Source: Modicisalibacter luteus DSM 23508
GTDB taxonomy: Bacteria > Pseudomonadota > Gammaproteobacteria > Pseudomonadales > Halomonadaceae
Assembly: GCF_000378505.1 (NCBI RefSeq)
Contig: NZ_KB900005.1
Coordinates: forward strand, 3,543-67,542
Length of the DNA stretch: 64,000 nucleotides
Reading direction: 5' to 3'
Position numbers and translations under genes: made by a program. Positions 59,936 through 64,000 of this stretch are shown here, in pieces. A model generated the notes under the pieces. That model saw nothing but the letters and a program-made list of their open reading frames with translations. It was not told the DNA's origin and made no database searches. The first letter of the stretch is position 1, and each line of letters opens with the position of its first letter.

Positions 59936-60679
59936 TCATACGACACCGGCCTCTTCCAGGTGAAGGTAGAAAGGATCGAAATCACCCGCTTCCTTCAGCT
60001 TCTCCCAGTCAGGGACGATCACCTGTTTTCCCTTGGTCTGGACCAGACCATCGGCACGAAGCGCCTGAAGGACCCGGTTCATATGGACCGAGCTGGTCCC
60101 AATCGCGTCCGCCAGCTCAGCTTGGGTAATCGGTAGATCGAAGATGCCGCCTTCTACAAGCCCCACCGCCTTCAGGCGAATCAGGAGCTCACAGAGAAGA
60201 TGGGCCATCCGGGTGTAGGCCTCGCGCCGTCCGACATTGAGCAGCCATTCCCGAAAGATCGAGCCATCTACCAGCGTCTCGCGCCAGAAGGCGGCGGCGA
60301 TACGTGGGTAGCGCTCGCACAGGTGGCGCACGTCATCATGCTGAATGAACCCGACCGTGCAGGGGCTGATCGGGGCAATGCTGATGTCCATGGCCTTTAG
60401 GTGTAGGCTTTGCAGGTCAGGAATATCACCAGGAACATATAGGGCCATAATCTGGCGCTTGCCCTCGGAGGTCAGCTTGTAGACACAGCTGAAGCCCTCC
60501 AGAATCAAGCAGCACTGGGAAGGTCGGTCACCGACGCGCACGATGTCTTGATCGGCCTTGAGGGTTATAACCTGTATTGGCAAGTTCAGGAGCGCCTGCT
60601 TCTCCTCGTCGGCGAAGGTGAAGATGGTTTCCAGCTTGCGGATCATCAGGGTATTGGGAAAATGAGAACCTGCGATCAT
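59936..60679 (-). CDS. Crp/Fnr-family transcriptional regulator
   Basis: The ATG at 60679 (MIAGSHFPNTLMIRKLETIF) has a GGAGCG six to eleven bases upstream. The cNMP-type domain has ALLNLPIQVITLKADQDIVR and PSQCCLILEGFSCVYKLTSE, and the C-terminal helix-turn-helix is ITQAELADAIGTSSVHMNRV. There are no clustered cysteines for an iron-sulfur cluster, so it resembles the broad Crp-type group. The target genes are unknown; it is alone between IS remnants and a repeat. Confidence 0.85.
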   Translation of the reverse strand: MIAGSHFPNTLMIRKLETIFTFADEEKQALLNLPIQVITLKADQDIVRVGDRPSQCCLILEGFSCVYKLTSEGKRQIMALYVPGDIPDLQSLHLKAMDISIAPISPCTVGFIQHDDVRHLCERYPRIAAAFWRETLVDGSIFREWLLNVGRREAYTRMAHLLCELLIRLKAVGLVEGGIFDLPITQAELADAIGTSSVHMNRVLQALRADGLVQTKGKQVIVPDWEKLKEAGDFDPFYLHLEEAGVV

Positions 60680-61095
60680 GCTTGCGCTCCTGTTGAGACA
60701 GGAATGAAGCTTATGGCCACAGTGTCTCTGCTCGGTTGATTTGATCCGTATTTCAGGCGCGGGATTATGGCTCACTTCCAGAGGCCGAGCCAGAGGGGGA
60801 ATGATATTGTTCCAAGTCAGTGAACGCCCCATCGATGCCAGGATGGGCTCGGGACGCTATCTTGATGGGGTCTAAGTTCGCTTCCCCTTTCTTCGCTGCT
60901 ACATCTGAAGACTACATATCTCGCCTTTCAGCTTCGGCCCTCTCTATACGTCGTAATTGCCTAGGCTTGATTCGGTATCGCTGTGATAAACTTCATAGCT
61001 CTTGTAAGAGCTATCCTGGCTGAGAGCTTCCTTGATAACTATGGCTCCTTGAGCATTGTTATCCCTCGCGATCATTGGGGTGTCGTACAATGGCC

Positions 61096-61150
61096 CTGAA
61101 CCGGGCATGACACTCCTGAGGGATATGTAGCTTCTCATCATGAGGTATGG
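61096..61150 (+). repeat. Diverged repeat, copy B (with 49642)
   Basis: CTGAACCGGGCATGACACTC, then CTGAGGGATATGTAGCTTCT and CATCATGAGGTATGG match the 49642 copy. No reading frame is conserved. It lies between the Crp gene and the LuxR gene. Confidence 0.6.
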
Positions 61151-61232
61151 GGAGATGGGTAACCGAGGCAGGCGTTCAGCGGTGCCGAACGCCCATGTCA
61201 GTACGCATTCGATGTGTACGCGGAGGGATGGC

Positions 61233-61895
61233 CTAGTGCTGGTTATGGCATAAGGGCGCAATGCCGAGATTCTGACGGGCCCAGTTCATTGCCTGGATGC
61301 GGTTACGCACCTTGATCTTGCGAAAGATATTTTGGGTATGCGATCTTACTGTGTGTTCGCTGATGAATAGTCGATGGGCAATGATTATATTTGACGCACC
61401 GGAACCGAGCAAACCAATGATCTCTAGTTCCCGTTGAGTCAGTCCGCAGACGGGGCGATAGTTGTTCAGCTGTCGATGCCGGTAGAACTTGATCAAACGT
61501 GTCATCAGCGCACGCGACATCCATAGCTCACCCTTGAAAAGTGCGCCAATTCCTTTGCAGATCATATCCGGACTGTCGTGGCGGTAGAAGACGCCCCGCA
61601 GGCGTAGCGAATCGAGCATATCAGCAGCATGCTCTTCGCCGCGACAGTTGAATGCAGCCAATATCATCGACTGGCTCTCGTCAACACGCTCTTGCCACTG
61701 CTGCAAGTCTGCTTCATTAACATGGTCTGTGTCGAGTAGTACCATCTGGGGTGCGACATCGTAAATATCAGAAACTTTACTTGGCGCTACTATCATTACC
61801 CCTAAGCCTAGTTTCTCTCCCACATATTCTGTGAATATACGAGACTGAGGATTAGGATTGGTGACTAATAATAATTTTTCATTATTTAATCTCAT
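61233..61895 (-). CDS. CsgD/LuxR-type response-regulator-like activator
   Basis: The 220-residue protein has an N-terminal receiver-like region without the phosphorylation Asp pattern (LLLVTNPNPQSRIFTEYVGE, MVLLDTDHVNEADLQQW) and a C-terminal LuxR helix-turn-helix: LTQRELEIIGLLGSGASNII, IAHRLFISEHTVRSHTQNIF and RKIKVRNRIQAMNWA. CsgD homologues regulate curli and biofilm genes and respond to cyclic di-GMP networks. The diguanylate cyclase 3.4 kb upstream is a possible functional neighbour. Confidence 0.85.
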   Translation of the reverse strand: MRLNNEKLLLVTNPNPQSRIFTEYVGEKLGLGVMIVAPSKVSDIYDVAPQMVLLDTDHVNEADLQQWQERVDESQSMILAAFNCRGEEHAADMLDSLRLRGVFYRHDSPDMICKGIGALFKGELWMSRALMTRLIKFYRHRQLNNYRPVCGLTQRELEIIGLLGSGASNIIIAHRLFISEHTVRSHTQNIFRKIKVRNRIQAMNWARQNLGIAPLCHNQH

Positions 61896-62040
61896 GCCGC
61901 GCTCCCTTGCGTAAATTATTCCTAGTATTTATGCAAACCTTTGTAGCCATCCGGCAATACTTTGATCAGTAGGTTTTGCTAAAAATACGCATAATTAGGT
62001 AAGCTGATAGGACTAAGCTTTATATGTGTTTCCGATTAAA

Positions 62041-62379
62041 TTACTCATGCTCTTCTTGTCTTGGAGCTGAAGCGATTGTTTCTGTTGTGGTTAATTCAAC
62101 ACAATCTTCAAGTACCGAATAGCTCTCTCCGCCAGACATGGCGACAGCTACACAATGCTTCTTTATTTCTTCAGGGATACCACCCCAATGCCCCATAAGC
62201 TGCTTGTAAGCGTCCTTTTCAATATCTATGCAGCCGTCATATACCTCTTCGTTGCCACCTTCATATTCAGCGGCTTCCAAACAATACCCTTCAGAAGCGA
62301 GGCTTGGGAGATCGTTAGCATCCGCACTAACAGCGAAGCACAGCGTTATGACGATGCCGGAAAGCGTCAATGACTTCAT
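62041..62379 (-). CDS. Small exported protein (112 aa)
   Basis: A signal peptide, MKSLTLSGIVITLCFAVSADA, precedes a mature part with four cysteines (GYCLEAAEYEGGNEEVYDGC, HCVAVAMSGGESYSVLEDCV) suitable for two disulfides. The mature protein is acidic and probably periplasmic. Function unknown. Confidence 0.7.
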   Translation of the reverse strand: MKSLTLSGIVITLCFAVSADANDLPSLASEGYCLEAAEYEGGNEEVYDGCIDIEKDAYKQLMGHWGGIPEEIKKHCVAVAMSGGESYSVLEDCVELTTTETIASAPRQEEHE

Positions 62380-62632
62380 AAGTTACCATCCCTACTTATG
62401 CTGTTACAAATGTTACAATCAAGCGTGGCATCCACGCCTAAGGCATGCAAGTGTTGCCGGCAGGGTTATTAAGGGTAATTAGGAATAGTCACTACGCACC
62501 TTATAAGGGAAAGGTATTGGTTCACCCCCTATCGGGAGCGCCATCCAGCACATTCCAGAGCCTTTGGAAAAGCCCGCCTACGGCTCGTTTCCCCGCCAAG
62601 CTGAAAACAGACACCATAAGGACACCTCGAGA

Positions 62633-62954
62633 ATAAAGCGGACACTGGCTGCGATTGCCGCCTGCCTTCTCACTCCTTCGCCCTGGCCGACTACAGCAGC
62701 GCTAAAGTTACCGAGGTCACCAACATCTATGATGCCGATACGTTCCGAGCCTACGTCGAAGGCTGGCCGCGATCATCGGCAAGCCCTCAATGCTCCGGAG
62801 CTTCGTAGCCGATACGGCACGGAAGCAGAAAAGGAAAGGGAAAAGACGCTGGCCAGGCAGGCCAAGCAGTACACGGAGGCGTTGCGTAGCGCGCATAAAT
62901 CCAGCTGCGCCCCCTGAGCGGGGCAACTTCTATCGGGTGCTGGCTGAGGTGTAA
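62633..62954 (+). pseudogene. Thermonuclease-like (SNase-type) exported protein, broken
   Basis: A leader KRTLAAIAACLLTPSPW is preceded by ATA where an ATG would be expected, so even the start is altered. After a frame change VTEVTNIYDADTFRAYVEGW appears, then LNAPELRSRYGTEAEKEREK then LARQAKQYTEALRSAH, and finally RGNFYRVLAEV. These are the ordered pieces of a staphylococcal-nuclease-like domain: the VYDGDT-type loop, the NTPELRGKC-type segment (Arg/Glu active site region) and the RGKYFRxLADV end. At least three frame changes break it. Confidence 0.7.
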
Positions 62955-63175
62955 ACCTGATAACAGGCTGATGCAGGCGGGACTAGTAATACCGCGAGGA
63001 AGGACAAGGCGGTAAGGCGTGGTGTAGCAAGAAGCCCATCCTTGGGGCGGCCATCCATAGCCGCACTCCTCAAGAGCTTCGTGCCCGGCCACCACTATGA
63101 CAGATAGCGAAAGGGCTCAAGTAAGCCTATGCCTAGGGATGACGTGAGAAATTACCCTGTTCTGTGTAAGAAAAA

Positions 63176-63196
63176 GCCCCGGCTATTTGCCGAGGC
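63176..63196. terminator. Hairpin GCCCCGGC/GCCGAGGC
   Basis: The arms at 63176-63183 and 63189-63196 pair at seven of eight positions around a TATTT loop, preceded by AAAAA. On the minus strand this gives a stem plus T-run. Confidence 0.6.
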
Positions 63197-63475
63197 TTGT
63201 GACGCGGACTGCAGACGAGCCCGAAGGCACGCGTAATAAGGCGTCGTGGAGCCAATATACCGATGCGTTCAGACGCCAAAGTTAAGAAAAGCCTTACGTT
63301 CTATGGCCATTTGTAGCCATAGGCTAACAGGCGTAGCTCACCCGGATTGATAAAGGAAACCTCGCCTTTCGAGACGCGGAATCACGTGATAGGTGATACC
63401 GCTGTTTACTGGCTTGACGCTAAGGGCTTCCTGTAGCTGATGGCTCACTTCCATCGGGTCAGCTCCAACGAAAAA

Positions 63476-63494
63476 GCCCTGCACATGGCAGGGC
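63476..63494. terminator. Hairpin GCCCTGC/GCAGGGC
   Basis: A perfect seven-pair stem around ACATG, preceded by AAAAA on the plus strand, so on the minus strand a T-run follows. It would terminate minus-strand transcription. Confidence 0.6.
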
Positions 63495-63633
63495 GTAGTT
63501 GTGTGACGCACTATTTGAACGAAACCTAGAGTCAGGCACGTGTAGCTCGAGCATCACTACCAGTAACGTAGATCGGAGAAATAGTCCGTTACTTCTCTTG
63601 TCGCCCTGGCCCGGCAAACTCACCAACAAAAAC

Positions 63634-63656
63634 AGCCCGACCACTAGGGCCGGGCT
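63634..63656. terminator. Hairpin AGCCCG/CGGGCT
   Basis: AGCCCGACC and GGGCCGGGCT pair with one mismatch around ACTA, preceded by AACAAAAAC. It directly precedes the long repeat copy. Confidence 0.5.
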
Positions 63657-63689
63657 GCGTAGCGCTGCATATCCATGCTTCCCTCACAG

Positions 63690-63768
63690 GCGTCCTGCCC
63701 GTGCATCCTTGGCGCTTGAGCCTTCCCTGTGCTCGTCTTCCTTGCTTGGGCCTCCTGCCCAATGACCC
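63690..63768 (+). repeat. Diverged long repeat, copy B (with 5.87-5.99 kb)
   Basis: GTCCTGCCCGTGCATCCTTG then GCGCTTGAGCC and CTTGCTTGGGCC correspond to ATCCTGCTCATGCATCCTTG then GCGCTGGTTCC and CTTGCTTAGCGG in the copy at 5.9 kb. The preceding GGGCCGGG hairpin arm is also shared. Confidence 0.5.
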
Positions 63769-63839
63769 TAAGTGTAGCAGACTATGCTTAGGTATGAAGT
63801 AATTCAGGTTAATCTTGCTTGTAAGAGATAGCTGACAGT

Positions 63840-64000
63840 TTCAATGGCCGCATCAGCGATGTGCTTGCGACTCGGCGGTACGAATCGAGCGAAGACCAGG
63901 AACAGATGCTGAAACGCTATTGCTGGTTATACAATTATCATATTCCGCAAAAGGCTCTGTACCAGCACCGCTGGCTGGTGCGATCGCCCAACTTGGGACC
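63840..64000 (+). pseudogene. IS481-family transposase, C-terminal part, cut by window end
   Basis: FNGRISDVLATRRYESSEDQ, then LKRYCWLYNYHIPQKALYQH matches the end of the 58.5-kb transposase (FNGRVSDILNTHRFDSREDL and KRYNWLYNHHINQKALHHQT). The match begins abruptly at about 63840, so the gene is 5'-truncated. It runs past the window end. Confidence 0.8.

Larger units (their letters stand above)
62955..63839. other. Non-coding stretch with several terminator-like hairpins
   Basis: No gene is seen. The stretch holds the hairpins at 63176, 63476 and 63634 and the second copy of the long repeat at 63690-63768. Several AAAAGCCC-type hairpins in a row suggest terminator debris from deleted genes. 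Confidence 0.5.

Overview
This 64 kb window looks like an accessory region, a decaying large plasmid or a genomic island, of a gammaproteobacterium. Gene content (full C-P lyase operon, arsJ arsenate module, chrA, gdx, IS481/IS1182/IS30 elements) and moderately GC-rich codon use fit a Halomonas-like member of the Halomonadaceae. That assignment is inference; no rRNA or other taxonomic marker is present, and I saw no tRNA, rRNA or CRISPR array. The striking general property is decay: at least fifteen genes carry a single-base frameshift, a nonsense codon or an IS-linked truncation, and several families (RES toxin, tyrosine integrase, IS481 transposase, a membrane/GAF-like cassette) occur as one good copy plus broken copies.

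Layout. 1-9.7 kb: a 56-bp tandem array, a minus-strand set with a DsbA-like protein, small membrane proteins and a membrane-anchored PD-(D/E)XK nuclease, about 0.9 kb of degenerate repeats, a CoiA-like protein, a frameshifted gene preceded by a strong set of palindromic operators, a 55-bp tandem array, and a broken copy of a cassette that is intact at 17.1-18.9 kb. 9.9-17 kb: a mobile-element wreck (IS30 fragment, RES fragments, AbiEi-like gene, internally deleted IS200/IS605 element whose terminal hairpin loop received an IS1182 copy) and an XRE repressor. 17.1-20.7 kb: an unrecognised three-gene cassette and a DUF5623 gene. 21.3-24.6 kb: an intact Xre/RES toxin-antitoxin pair, a frameshifted integrase and a Phd/PIN toxin-antitoxin pair. 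24.8-29.2 kb: a small-molecule module (LysE exporter, MFS transporter, DHDPS-family aldolase) divergent from a MocR-type regulator. 29.5-30.7 kb: a second integrase remnant, a hairpin-rich non-coding stretch and a frameshifted AT-rich gene.

30.8-37.0 kb is an arsenic/chromate module (arsC, broken arsR, GAPDH with an in-frame stop, arsJ, padR, chrA, broken exoD, arsB remnant), bracketed by two copies of a short direct repeat. In the intact form of this pathway GAPDH makes 1-arseno-3-phosphoglycerate and ArsJ exports it. 37.4-48.4 kb is a complete minus-strand phosphonate operon, phnCDEFGHIJKLMNP, ending in a truncated hexapeptide transferase. The transporter PhnCDE imports phosphonates, PhnGHIJ (with PhnKL) and PhnM convert them to ribosyl cyclic phosphate, and PhnP and PhnN bring the product to PRPP. 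A TTGTCTAGACAA palindrome upstream of phnC recurs on the phnF start codon and is probably the PhnF operator.

48.6-64 kb is a mosaic: IS481 copies (one broken, one intact, one cut by the window end), small hypothetical genes, the guanidinium exporter gdx with an upstream guanidine-II (mini-ykkC) riboswitch, an rdgC fragment, a phytochrome-like diguanylate cyclase that appears to have lost its chromophore-binding residues, a Crp/Fnr regulator, a CsgD/LuxR regulator, and a broken thermonuclease-like gene. The best candidates for something undescribed are the duplicated membrane/GAF-like cassette (17.1-18.9 kb and 8.6-9.6 kb), the palindrome set at 7.74-7.94 kb, and the hairpin-rich region at 29.9-30.2 kb.
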